Below are positions 21,074 through 30,600 of a stretch of 64,000 nt of DNA, piece after piece (the first letter of the stretch is position 1; every line of letters starts with the position of its first letter). The position numbers were made by a program, and so were the translations under genes. This DNA is from WTGU01 sp965242855 (lineage in GTDB: Bacteria; Pseudomonadota; Alphaproteobacteria; UBA828), in NCBI GenBank assembly GCA_965242855.1, contig OZ251509.1:1240001-1304000 (forward strand). Reading direction: 5' to 3'. A model generated the notes under the pieces. That model was not told the origin of the DNA, searched no databases, and worked only from the letters and a program-made list of their open reading frames with translations.

Positions 21074-21418
21074 ATGAAGGACATCCTGACCGTCACCGAG
21101 CGCGCCGCCGAGCGCGTGCGCCATCTGCTGGCGCTGCGCGAGCCGGGCGCGCCGCCGGCCGTCGGCATCCGGATCGGAGTCAAGAACGCCGGCTGCTCCG
21201 GCATGTCCTATACGATGGACTACGCGGAGGAGGCGGCACCCGGCGCCGAGGTGATCACGCAGCACGGCGTCACCGTCGTGGTCGACCCCGCTGCGGTGAT
21301 GTTCCTCGTCGGCACCGAGCTCGACTTCAGCGAGGACAAGCTCAGCGCCACGTTCGTCTTCAACAATCCCAACGTGGCCAGCACCTGCGGCTGCGGCGAG
21401 AGCTTCAGCGTCGGCTGA
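21074..21418 (+). CDS. sufA: A-type Fe-S carrier protein (SufA/IscA/HesB family)
   Basis: This 114-residue carrier takes clusters from SufBCD to apo-enzymes. It has the three conserved cysteines of the family: one in KNAGCSGMSY near residue 41 and two in the C-terminal STCGCGESF. The fold landmarks LTVTERAAERV and VVVDPAAVMFLVGTELDF are also present. It closes the suf operon, 16 bp after the sufT-like gene. Whether it is SufA, IscA or ErpA in function cannot be decided from sequence, but operon position favours SufA. Confidence 0.93.
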   Translation: MKDILTVTERAAERVRHLLALREPGAPPAVGIRIGVKNAGCSGMSYTMDYAEEAAPGAEVITQHGVTVVVDPAAVMFLVGTELDFSEDKLSATFVFNNPNVASTCGCGESFSVG

Positions 21419-21455
21419 CGCCCGTCGGGCCCCGGGTCTCCGGGAGGAGGACGCC

Positions 21456-22637
21456 ATGACAGGACGATACGGCAAGCCGGCGCCGGTGACGCGCCGCTCC
21501 GCCCTTGTGGGAATCGCCGCGCTCGGGGCCGCGGCGACGGGACCATGGGTCGTCCGTTCGGAGGCGCTCGCGGCGGCGGGGCGGCTCAACATTCTCATGT
21601 GGTCGACGGCCCTGCCGCCCGGTTTCCTGAAGTCGTTCACGGCCAGGACGGGCATCGAGGTCAACTACGTCGGTATCGACTCGAACGAGGAAATCATCGC
21701 CGGGATGAAGGCCGTCGGGGGCCGCGGCGTGGACATTATCGGCCCGACGAGCATGCGCGCACCGCAATGGGCGGCGCTCGATCTGCTCCAGCCGTTCGAT
21801 CTCGGGCGCATCGGAAACATCGACAACGTGAATCCGGCCATGCGCGAGATCGGCGACAAGGAGTGGAATTTCGGCGGGAAGGGGTCGCACTGGCTGCCCC
21901 ATCTTTGGGGCACCGAGGGCGTCGCCTGGCGCACCGATCTCTGGACCCCGCCGCGCGCCGGCGCGATGCCGAGCTACGGCGACCTCTGGGGAGAGGACGT
22001 GAAGGGCAGGACGATGATGCGTCCGCATTCCGGCATGCTCGGCGCCGGCCTCTACCTCGAGACCACCGGCGCCCTCGAGCCGGGCGCGATGCGGCGCGCC
22101 TACGACGATGAAAAGACGATGCGCGCAACGTGGCGGAAGGTCACCGACTTCTGCATCGAGAACAAGGCGCAGCTGAAGCTCTTCTGGAACGGCGCGGAGA
22201 CGCAACGGAACGGCTTGTCGAGCGGCGACGTGATCATCGGCCAGACCTGGGACGGTCCTCCGATCACCATGATGTACGACGGTGCGCCCGTGCAGTACCG
22301 CGCGCCGGTCGAGGGCGCGCTCGCCTGGGTGGACGGCCTGGCGCTTTCGAAGGCGGCCGAGGATCTCGACGCGGTCTATGCGTTCATCGACTACTGCTTC
22401 GAAGCGGAGCCCGCCGGCAAATCGATCGACGGCGGCTCGGAGGGCGCCGCGTGGGGCGGTCACGGCTCCAACTCGGCGGTGTTGGGAGCGGAGAAATACG
22501 CCAGCGGCCGCTACGCCGAGGTCTTCGCGTCGGCCTATCCGGGCGATTCTCGCGACAACCTGTGGCCGTGGCCGTCGGAGCCGCAGTGGTACGCGGACCT
22601 GCGCACCGAATACCGCGACGCGCTCCTCGCGGCCTGA
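21456..22637 (+). CDS. Extracellular solute-binding protein, PotD/spermidine-putrescine type, Tat-like signal
   Basis: This 393-residue periplasmic protein resembles family 1 binding proteins of polyamine or opine ABC importers: mature start RLNILMWSTALPPGFLKSFTARTGIEV, a middle SSGDVIIGQTWDGPP and a C-terminal WYADLRTEYRDAL. The signal peptide has a twin-arginine-like TRRSALVG followed by an Ala-rich hydrophobic core, suggesting Tat export. The ATG at 21456 follows a GGGAGGAGG ribosome binding site. It lies 37 bp after sufA on the same strand, yet no permease or ATPase accompanies it, so its transport partners must be elsewhere. The neighbouring RbsABC-type transporter is of a different family and is convergent. 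Confidence 0.85.
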   Translation: MTGRYGKPAPVTRRSALVGIAALGAAATGPWVVRSEALAAAGRLNILMWSTALPPGFLKSFTARTGIEVNYVGIDSNEEIIAGMKAVGGRGVDIIGPTSMRAPQWAALDLLQPFDLGRIGNIDNVNPAMREIGDKEWNFGGKGSHWLPHLWGTEGVAWRTDLWTPPRAGAMPSYGDLWGEDVKGRTMMRPHSGMLGAGLYLETTGALEPGAMRRAYDDEKTMRATWRKVTDFCIENKAQLKLFWNGAETQRNGLSSGDVIIGQTWDGPPITMMYDGAPVQYRAPVEGALAWVDGLALSKAAEDLDAVYAFIDYCFEAEPAGKSIDGGSEGAAWGGHGSNSAVLGAEKYASGRYAEVFASAYPGDSRDNLWPWPSEPQWYADLRTEYRDALLAA

Positions 22638-22668
22638 TCGCGTTCCCAGGCTCCCGCGCGCTCCGCCG

Positions 22669-24720
22669 TCAGCGCGCCGTGCGTTCGCGCAGGGCGAGGA
22701 TGGCGCTGAGGACGACCAGGCCGTAGATGATGTTGCGCACGGCCTCCGGCAGGACGGTGCCGGAGAGCATGATGCCGAGGCCCGTGAACAGGATCGCGCC
22801 GCCCAGAATGCCGAGATAGTGGCCCCGCCCGCCGGTGATGAGCGTGCCGCCGAGAACGACGACCGCGATGGACGAGAGCAGGTACGGATCGCCCATGCCG
22901 TAGAACGCCTGGCCGCTGAAGCCGGCCAGGAACAGGCCGACCAGGGAGGAGCAGAAGCCGCTCAGGACGTAGGCGCCGACGATGGGGAAGCCGGTGCGCA
23001 CGCCCGAAAGCCGGCTCACCCGGACGCTGTTGCCGACGGCGAAGAGGCGCCGGCCGGCGGCGCTGCGGTTCAGGAACAGCGTCGCGGCGGCGGCGAAGAC
23101 GACGAGGAACCAGCCGATCGGCGCGATCCCGCCGATCGTGCCGGTCACGAACCAGGCGAGGGCTGGCGGCGCCTTGCCGATCGGCGCGCCGTCGCTGAAC
23201 AGCAGCGACACGCCCTCCAGCACGCCGTTCATGGCGAGCGTCACGATGATGGGCGAGAGCCCGAAGAGCACGATGGTCATGCCGTTCAGCAGGCCGATCA
23301 GCAGGCCGGCGCCGAGCGCCGCCGGAACCACCCAGAAGGCCGGCGCGTCGAGGCCGTTGCAGAGTGTCGTCACCACGATGGCGGGGAAGGTCACGGCCCA
23401 GGGCACGGAGAGGTCGAGGCCGCCGGTGGCGATCACGCCGCCTTGCCCGAGGCCGAGAATCGCGAGGAAGGCGGTCAGGATCAGCATCGCGTTCAGATAG
23501 GCGAGCGGCGAGAAATCGCCGCCGAAGACGCCGATCGTCGCGGCCAGGATCGCGACGTAGATGACGTAGGCGGGGACGGCGTAGCGGAACACCGCCCGGC
23601 GCCGGGCGAACCATCCGGGAAGCGCGCCGGCCGCCGCCGGCGGGCGACCGATGGCGGCGAGCCCGATGGGCGGGCCCGGCGGCGCCAGCCGCCCCGGCAG
23701 CGCGCCTTCCCGCAGCCCGCGCAGGGTCAGCCGCCAGTAGCGGGCGGCCGCGACCAGCGGCGCCTCGCGGCCGAGCGAGAAGCCGAGGACGGCGAGCAGC
23801 AGGATCACGCCTTCGACGATCGGCGTGTAGTAGGTGCGCACGCCCAGCACGAGGAAGATGTTGACGACGATGGTGAGGGTCAGCGCGCCGAAGATCGTGC
23901 CCACGCAGCCGCCGCGCCCGCCGCCGATCAGCGTCCCGCCCAGCACCACGGCGGCGAAGATCTGCAACAGCATCTTCGCCCCGATGAGCGGGTCGCCGCC
24001 GCCCATGTTGGCGGTGATGAAGAGCCCGGCGGCGCCGTAGCACATGCCGGCGAAGGCGAAGGTCAGGAACTTGATCCGCCGCGTGTCCACGCCGTTGGCT
24101 GCCGCCGATTCCTCGTGGCTGCCCGTGGCGTAGATGCCGGTGCCGATGCGCGTGTTCTTGAGGAAGAGCCAGGCCAGTGCGGCCACGAGCAGGACGACGA
24201 TGGGCGCCGGCAGGGCTTCGGCGACCGCGTCCCCGGTGAAGACCAGGCTGAACGCCCACGGCACCTCGCCGCCCGGGAATTTCAAGATGAGAAGGGCAGC
24301 CCCTTGCGCGACGAACATGACGGCCAGGGTCACGACGATGGATTGCAGCCCGACATAGGCGATCAGGAAGCCGTTGAGCGCGCCGATGGCGAACCCGAGC
24401 CCGAGGGCGAGGACGATGCTGACGAGGGTGAAGCTCACCGTGTCGAGCCCGCTCGGCCCGATCTGGGTGACGAGCACCACGTTGACGAGCGAGATCACGG
24501 CGCCGGCCGAGAGGTCCAGCCCGCCGGCCAGGATGACGAGCGTCTCGCCGACCGCAGCGAGCGCAAGCGTCGCCGCGCTGGCGCTGATGCTGGCGACGTC
24601 GAAATAGGCGATGCCCTGGCCCGTGATCGACTGGAGGACGACCAGCATCGCGCCGAACACCAGCACGGACACGGTCGTGCCGCGCTGGCGTCGCCAGTGC
24701 AGCACCGGCGACAGCGCCAT
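22669..24720 (-). CDS. Fused double permease of a sugar ABC transporter (two RbsC-type domains)
   Basis: The 683-residue inner-membrane protein contains two BPD_transp_2 permease units in one chain. The halves repeat the same landmarks: GGLDLSAGAVISL (67-79) and GGLDLSVPWAVTF (433-445), then VVLGGTLIGGGRG (258-270) and VVLGGTLITGGRG (621-633). A Pro/Ala-rich, partly basic linker (about 325-370) joins them. RbsC permeases are normally about 320 residues and act as pairs, so this single chain would supply both. The ATG at 24720 is chosen; a TTG at 24738 overlapping the ATPase stop is an alternative. It is last in a minus-strand order of binding protein, ATPase, permease. Substrate is unknown, likely a sugar or similar polar solute. 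Confidence 0.9.
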   Translation of the reverse strand: MALSPVLHWRRQRGTTVSVLVFGAMLVVLQSITGQGIAYFDVASISASAATLALAAVGETLVILAGGLDLSAGAVISLVNVVLVTQIGPSGLDTVSFTLVSIVLALGLGFAIGALNGFLIAYVGLQSIVVTLAVMFVAQGAALLILKFPGGEVPWAFSLVFTGDAVAEALPAPIVVLLVAALAWLFLKNTRIGTGIYATGSHEESAAANGVDTRRIKFLTFAFAGMCYGAAGLFITANMGGGDPLIGAKMLLQIFAAVVLGGTLIGGGRGGCVGTIFGALTLTIVVNIFLVLGVRTYYTPIVEGVILLLAVLGFSLGREAPLVAAARYWRLTLRGLREGALPGRLAPPGPPIGLAAIGRPPAAAGALPGWFARRRAVFRYAVPAYVIYVAILAATIGVFGGDFSPLAYLNAMLILTAFLAILGLGQGGVIATGGLDLSVPWAVTFPAIVVTTLCNGLDAPAFWVVPAALGAGLLIGLLNGMTIVLFGLSPIIVTLAMNGVLEGVSLLFSDGAPIGKAPPALAWFVTGTIGGIAPIGWFLVVFAAAATLFLNRSAAGRRLFAVGNSVRVSRLSGVRTGFPIVGAYVLSGFCSSLVGLFLAGFSGQAFYGMGDPYLLSSIAVVVLGGTLITGGRGHYLGILGGAILFTGLGIMLSGTVLPEAVRNIIYGLVVLSAILALRERTAR

Positions 24721-24734
24721 GCCGGCCGGGACCT

Positions 24735-26285
24735 TCAACGCGCGGTCTCCGCGCCCGCGCTTCCCGGCGCCGCGTCCTCGCCGAGCGCCGCCCGCATGAT
24801 CGCCGACTCGGCGATCTCCGCTCCGGCGAGCGCCGCCGCCTTGCGCCCGCGGTAGATCACCGTCACCGTGTCGCACAAATTGACGAGCTCGGCCACGTCG
24901 GTCGAGTAATAGAGCACCGCGCCGCCGGCGTTCGCATAGGCGCGCACCAGCCCGTAGATCTCGGCCTTGGTGCCCACGTCCACCCCGCGCGTCGGATCGT
25001 ACATGAGGAGGACGCGGCTCTCCGCAAGCAGCCACTTGGCGATCGCCATTTTCTGCTGGTTGCCGCCGCTGAACACCTTGCAGGGCCGATACAGCGCCCG
25101 AGCGTCGACGCCCACCATGGCGAGCGCGTCGCGCGCCGCCCGGGCCTCGCGGGCCAGGTTCACCAAGCCGAAGCGCGTGTAGCGTTCGATGACCGGCAGG
25201 GAGAGGTTTTCCGTCCCCGTGAGCTCGAGGAAGAGCGCTTCCGTCTTGCGGTCCTCGGGAACGAAACTGATGCCGACGTCGCGCCGGATGGCGTCCCACG
25301 GGCCGCGCAGGACCACCTTCCGGCCGCCGATCGAAATGTCGCCGGCGCTCGGCGCGACCATCCCGAACAGCGCCAGGAAGAGCGCCCGCTGGCCCATGCC
25401 GTCGAGCGCGCCCACGCCGGCGATCTCGCCCGCCGCGACGGCGAAGGAGAACGACTCCAGGGCGCCTTCGACGGAGAGGCCGCTTGCCGCCAGGAGAGGG
25501 GGCGCCGTGCGGTCGATCCGGGCGGGTTTCGCGGGGAAGGTGGCCGCGAGCGAACGGCCGATGACGCGCGCGATGACCTCGTCGTCGGAGATGGCGGCCG
25601 CCGCGAAGCTGCCGACGTTGCGCCCGTTGCGCAGGATCGTGAGGCCGTCGCAGAAGCGGCGCACCTCCTGCATCCGGTGGGAGATGAAGACGACGGTGGT
25701 GCCCGCCCGGCGCAGGCGGTCCACGAGGGCGCCCAACCACGCCACGTCCTTGCCCGAGAGCGAGGAGGTCGGCTCGTCGAGGAGGAGGACGCGCGGCTCC
25801 CGCATGACCGCGCGTGCGATCTCGATCTTCTGCCGCACGGGCAGGGCGAGCGCGCCGACCTCGGCGGACGGGTCGACGCCTTCCACGCCGATCCGCGCCA
25901 GGGCGTCGCGTACCCGCACCAGCGCGGCGCGCCGGTCGATCCAGCCCAGGGCGCGGACCGGCTCGTAGGGCAGCAGCATGTTCTGCGCGACCGTCAGGTC
26001 GGGGATCAGCGAGATTTCCTGGAAGGCCGTCTGGATGCCCAGCCCGTGCGCCGCCCGCGGCGTCGGGATGCGCACCGTCTCTCCGAACAGCGCGATCTTG
26101 CCCGCGTCCGGAGGGCTCAGCCCGCTCAGGATCTTGACCAGAGTGGATTTGCCGGCGCCGTTTTCGCCGAGCAGGGCATGGACCTCGCCGGCGGGAATGG
26201 CGAACGAGACCTCCCGCAAGGCGATCGTCGCGCCGAACGCCTTGCTCAGGCCGCGGATCTCGACGGCGGGTGGCGGGTCCGGCAT
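24735..26285 (-). CDS. Sugar ABC transporter ATP-binding protein (RbsA-like, two ABC domains)
   Basis: This 516-residue cytoplasmic ATPase has two ABC domains, as in RbsA/MglA. The first has an intact Walker A (GENGAGKST near residue 40), Walker B VLLLDEPTSSLS and switch VFISHRMQEV, but a weak signature (LPVRQKIEIARA). The second has a relaxed Walker A (VGALDGMGQ), an intact signature FSGGNQQKMAIAKW and the RbsA-typical YDPTRGVDVGTK. Asymmetry between halves is normal in this family. It lies between the binding protein and the fused permease, on the same strand. Confidence 0.93.
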   Translation of the reverse strand: MPDPPPAVEIRGLSKAFGATIALREVSFAIPAGEVHALLGENGAGKSTLVKILSGLSPPDAGKIALFGETVRIPTPRAAHGLGIQTAFQEISLIPDLTVAQNMLLPYEPVRALGWIDRRAALVRVRDALARIGVEGVDPSAEVGALALPVRQKIEIARAVMREPRVLLLDEPTSSLSGKDVAWLGALVDRLRRAGTTVVFISHRMQEVRRFCDGLTILRNGRNVGSFAAAAISDDEVIARVIGRSLAATFPAKPARIDRTAPPLLAASGLSVEGALESFSFAVAAGEIAGVGALDGMGQRALFLALFGMVAPSAGDISIGGRKVVLRGPWDAIRRDVGISFVPEDRKTEALFLELTGTENLSLPVIERYTRFGLVNLAREARAARDALAMVGVDARALYRPCKVFSGGNQQKMAIAKWLLAESRVLLMYDPTRGVDVGTKAEIYGLVRAYANAGGAVLYYSTDVAELVNLCDTVTVIYRGRKAAALAGAEIAESAIMRAALGEDAAPGSAGAETAR

Positions 26286-26355
26286 CGGCGGAGGCGGGCG
26301 GGGCGGTTCACGTCGTGGCGCGCCGCCCCGGCCCGGTCCCGTCGCGGGAGTCGCA

Positions 26356-26385
26356 CCCCCGGCGCGGGGCGCCCCCGGCGCGGGG
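26356..26385. repeat. Tandem GC-rich 14-bp palindromic repeats in a transporter operon
   Basis: CCCCCGGCGCGGGG occurs twice (26356-26369 and 26372-26385) with two bases between, immediately after the binding-protein stop codon and before the ATPase gene. Each copy has complementary ends and both can form a larger stem. Hairpins at this point of binding-protein-dependent operons often protect the upstream message or attenuate transcription, raising binding-protein output. Confidence 0.55.
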
Positions 26386-27522
26386 TCAGCTCCCCTCGGG
26401 CACGGTGCCTTCGAGGGCCGAGAAGGCGTCGAGCTCGGGCACCTCTGGGTGCCACACGTCGATGAAGTAGTTCGACGGCGCGACCGAGAGCGGCACGGCG
26501 TTGCAGGCCCAGTCCTTCGCCTTGAGCTCCGGGAGGTCCGCGCGGTCGCAAAGCCGTGTCTCGCCCGGCGTCACCAGCGGCATCGGGATCTCGTAGAAAT
26601 GCGGGATGTCGGCGCCGTCGAGCTTCGCCATCGCCAGCTTGAAGGCCAGCGGCGCGGCCCAGGGGGGCGAGCCCATCGAGGCGCTGCGCAGACCGTAGGC
26701 GCCCTCGGTGGTCCCCGGTGGCAGCTGGGCCACGCGGTGGCCGTTGGTGCCGTTGCCGGCGCAGGGCTTCAGCCGGTCGCCCCGTCCCGCGTCCACCTGC
26801 ATCTGGGTGAAGACGTAGCAGCCGGTCTGCGTCCACAGCCCGTCGATCTTGTCCCAGCCGTGGGTGGCGACGATCTCGGTGAGCTTCTGCTTCGCCGTCG
26901 CGTTGTTCCACATGCTGGGCGTGTCGGCGACGATGGCGATGTCCGGGAACGCCGCGAACACCGCCTTGGCCGCCGCGTTGCGCCGCATGTCCACCATGTT
27001 TCCGGGGATGCCGCCCATGAAGACGATGTTGCCCTTGCCGCCCAGCTCCTCGGCCAGCCATTCCGCCGGGCCGGCGCCGGCCCAGTCCTGGTTGATGCCC
27101 ACATGGTAGGCGCAGGGCTCGGTGACCTCGGCATCGAAGGTGATGAAGATCACGCCCTTGCGGCAGGCGTTGCGGATCGCCCGGTTCAGCGCGGTCGGCG
27201 AGATCGCCCAGGACACGATGACGTCGGCGCCGGCCTGGGTCATGGCGTTGATCTGCTGGATCTGGGTCTGCGCGTTGGCGCGGGCAGACTGCACCTTGAG
27301 CTCGACCCGGTCCTTGAACGCCTTGGTCTGGGCGATGGCGGTGAGCAGGTTGATCGAGGCGTCCATCCAGGTGTTGCCCTCGAAGCCGGTGCTGACGAAG
27401 ACCTTCGCCTTCTCCGCCGCGGCCGCCGTCTTCGGCGCCCAGACCCATCCCACCGCGAGTGCGACCGCCAGCAAGCCGACGGCCAACCGCCGGACGCCGG
27501 GCCTCCGTGTGAAAGCGCGCAT
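26386..27522 (-). CDS. Sugar ABC transporter substrate-binding protein (RbsB-like)
   Basis: This 378-residue periplasmic protein has a classic signal peptide (RRLAVGLLAVALAVGWVW, then a TAAAA cleavage region) and a Peripla_BP_4-type fold: KAKVFVSTGFEGNTWMDASI, QINAMTQAGADVIVSWAISP, VIFITFDAEV, GNIVFMGGIPGN and GLWTQTGCYVFTQMQ. It would bind a sugar-like ligand for the ATPase and fused permease encoded downstream. The ATG at 27522 has a GGGAGGAG ribosome binding site. It is the first gene of its operon, with a 100-base GC-rich gap before the ATPase gene. Ligand identity cannot be read from the sequence. Confidence 0.9.
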   Translation of the reverse strand: MRAFTRRPGVRRLAVGLLAVALAVGWVWAPKTAAAAEKAKVFVSTGFEGNTWMDASINLLTAIAQTKAFKDRVELKVQSARANAQTQIQQINAMTQAGADVIVSWAISPTALNRAIRNACRKGVIFITFDAEVTEPCAYHVGINQDWAGAGPAEWLAEELGGKGNIVFMGGIPGNMVDMRRNAAAKAVFAAFPDIAIVADTPSMWNNATAKQKLTEIVATHGWDKIDGLWTQTGCYVFTQMQVDAGRGDRLKPCAGNGTNGHRVAQLPPGTTEGAYGLRSASMGSPPWAAPLAFKLAMAKLDGADIPHFYEIPMPLVTPGETRLCDRADLPELKAKDWACNAVPLSVAPSNYFIDVWHPEVPELDAFSALEGTVPEGS

Positions 27523-27614
27523 GTTCTCCTCCCCGTCGATCGTTCGTTCCGGGCGCGCGAACGCGCCGCCCATCTTCTCGTTGCCGCCATGATGGACGGC
27601 TCGCACCGGCGGCG

Positions 27615-30600
27615 TCAATCCAACGCCCACGGTTTCGTCCGCCCGCATGTCGGGTTTTCGGGGCCGCGATAGTCCTGGCATCCCCAAAACGCTTCCCCCG
27701 TCCTGCGGTTTCTCCTGACCGCCATCGGCTTCGGTATTTCGCATCCGCAGAGAGGGATCTTTTCCCCGCACTCCCGGTCGGTGCATTGCCCACTCTGCTC
27801 GCTCGTCCTGCGCACGACGCCTCTCCTGCATCTCGGACATCGCCATTCCGTATGTCCGCATGAACGCCTCCCGACGACGTCGACGTATCTGAAACTCGTG
27901 CATCCGACGAAGCCTTCTCCCCCTTTCCTCGCCGTGCGGGGCACCAAGCGGCCGGCTTGCCTCATCGCCGCGCATTTCGGACACGGCACACCCCCCTGAT
28001 ACGCTTCCAGCCAATCCGCAAGCTCGGCCGTCCCGACGCCGTATTGCCGCCTCTCGTCGCGCCACAATTCGTCCAGGAGCGCCGTATCTTCCGCGTCGCC
28101 GGGAGGCACCACCACATACGTCCCCTTTTTCGCCCGCGTCAGCGCCACGTACCAGATCCGTCGCTCCTCCTCGGGTCCATTCGCCCCGGCGGGCAGCAGC
28201 GGTTCCAGTGCGCGCTCGCGCGCCTTCTCTCGGACCTCGTCCTTGACTTTCCGATCCTTCCCCTGGACGAAGATCACGTAGTCCGCCTCCAGGCCCTTCG
28301 CGCCGTGCACCGTCAGCGTCTCCAGGTCGAGGGTAAGGCCGGCTCTCATGGTGGCGTTCCGGAGCGTTTCGTGCTTTAGGCCCTCCGCCTTGCGCTCCTG
28401 CGCCCGTTCCACCGCCGCGTTCCGCACTTCAGTTTCATCGTGCTTGTCGACCCAGTTCGGGATCCGCCAAGGCTGCGTCCTCCACTCTTCGAGCACCTTC
28501 CGCACCTCCTCGTCCTCCGGGCGGTTCCTGTCCGCAACAGTGTTGCGGCGCCGCGCCAGCAGCAGCACGTTCGCGCCTTTCCTGCTGTCCCGTTCCTTTT
28601 CCCTTATCTTTTCCAGTATCCCTCTGATTGCGATCTCCGCTGACTCCATCCCCTCCGTTCCACCCAAGCGCGCCGCTCCCTCCTTCGTTACCGTCCGCCC
28701 GACGATCTCGGTGACCGCTCCGATCCCGTCTTTGCTTTCGTCGCCTTCGACCCGTTTATCGACCGCATCCCCGTCCGCCAGCGCCCAGCGCCGTGTGGCG
28801 TCTGCGCGCCGTTTTCCGAACCGCCACGTCCGCGTGAGGTCCGTCCGTTCGCAGGCGTCCCCTTTCTTGGCGAAGCTCCGCGTGTATGCCGGGTCTCCCC
28901 CTTGGAACCCGTAGATCGACTGCCAGTCGTCCCCGATCACGCAAAGCGCCGGCCGGGCGCCCGCTTTTCCCCCGTGCCTACTCAGTGCCCGGATGAACCG
29001 TTCTTGCGCGCCATTCACGTCTTGCCACTCGTCGACGATCACCATGGCCAGCCCCGGTTCGGCTTTTCCCGTTTCCAGCGCTTTCGCGGCGTCGAGTATC
29101 AACTTCTCGAAGTCGGTCGTTCTCGCCTGCTCGAGATGTGCCTCATAGCGCGCCCTGACCGCCTTTGCGAGCGTCGCCAGAGCCCGCGCCTCGGCGCGGC
29201 TGTTTTCGGCGTCCATGCGTGCGATCCGTCTTTCGATCTCCGCTTCTTCCAAACCGCTGCGGCCCGCGGTCCCGATCCATTCGTCGACTTCCTGGACCAG
29301 GATCCGGATCGTCTCCGCCTCTGGCGTCCAGCCGTCGTCCCTCCGGGGGAACCGCTCATCGAGCCATCCGCGCGTTTTGCCCGCTGCTCGCGAGAGCACC
29401 GCAACGACGACGGCGTCCCACTCCTTGTTTCCTTCAAGCGCGTCCGCGTACTGCCCATAATCCGTTTCCGCGAGCCAGGTTTCCATCACTTGGTGCGTGT
29501 GCCGTTTCCACTTCATTTCTTCGATGTATTTCTGCCGCTTTTCCGCCTTCCATCCCTCCGGCAGGTTTCCCTTCTTATCCACCGCCCAGTGCTCCAGCCA
29601 CACGACGACCCCTTCGTCCAGAGAGATTTTGAAGTCCGGCCGATAGCCGCTGCGCAGGCACTTGTCTTTCACCTTCACCACCTCTGGCCTGTGCTCTCTG
29701 TTCTCCTTCGTCGAGAGCTCTTCAACGAACGGTGCTTCGTAAACGAACGGTGCTTCGTATGCGAACGGGATCCCCCGTTCGTCCAGCACCCGGCAGATCG
29801 CCGCCTCGCCATGTGATCGCACGTCCATAGGTCCGTTTCTCAAGCTCACCCGCACCCTTTCTCCGTCCAGCTTCCCATCGTTGGGTGGGATTCGCACATG
29901 CGCCTGGGCGCGCACCTGCAGTGCCTCGCGCAGGTTTCGGTGCGCCTTCAGCGCGTCGTCGAGCATCCGTTCGAGTGTTCGGTAGCGTTGGGGTCTCAGC
30001 TCCGCGATCGGGTCGATTCTCGTCCTCCCTCCGCCGGACGTCCCTTCCAGCACGCGCTTCGCCAGCTTGTGAATCGTCCCGACGAACAGGTCTTTCGTCG
30101 TTTGCCCCGCCAGTTGCGCGATCCGTTCGCGGAGCTCGTCTGCCGCCTTGTTCGTGAGTGTGATGACCGCGATGTGGCTTGGCGTCGTGCGTCCACACCG
30201 AAGCCAGTCGGCGACCTTCGCCGCCATCGTCTGCGTCTTGCCCGTGCCTGCCCCCGCCAGGGCGAGCTGCGTATCTTCGGCGACGACGACCGCTCTCCGT
30301 TGCGCCGGATGCAGCCCCTTGAGGGCGGGGTCCGCGTCTGCGTTCCGCAGCCTCCCTTGTGCGTAACGTTCATTCGCTTCACTTCTGCGTTTCTCCGTCG
30401 CTACCTTCTCCAGCTTGCGCATTGCAGTGCCCAAGGCCCGCAGCTCCGGGCGTAGCCATCTGCATATCCATGCATTTTGCGCTTTGACCTTCCTGCCCCT
30501 GCGTCGAAGTTCATTGATTCTTTTCTCGAAAACGCTCCGTCGTATCCAGTCTTTCGCAACCATCCGTCCCTCTAGTATTCCTATGATGGCCACGAACTCC

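Noticed and set aside
22282..24855. 857-residue plus-strand frame over the transporter genes
   Set aside because: Highly charged, repetitive Asp/Glu/Arg/His translation typical of the complement of a hydrophobic permease gene.
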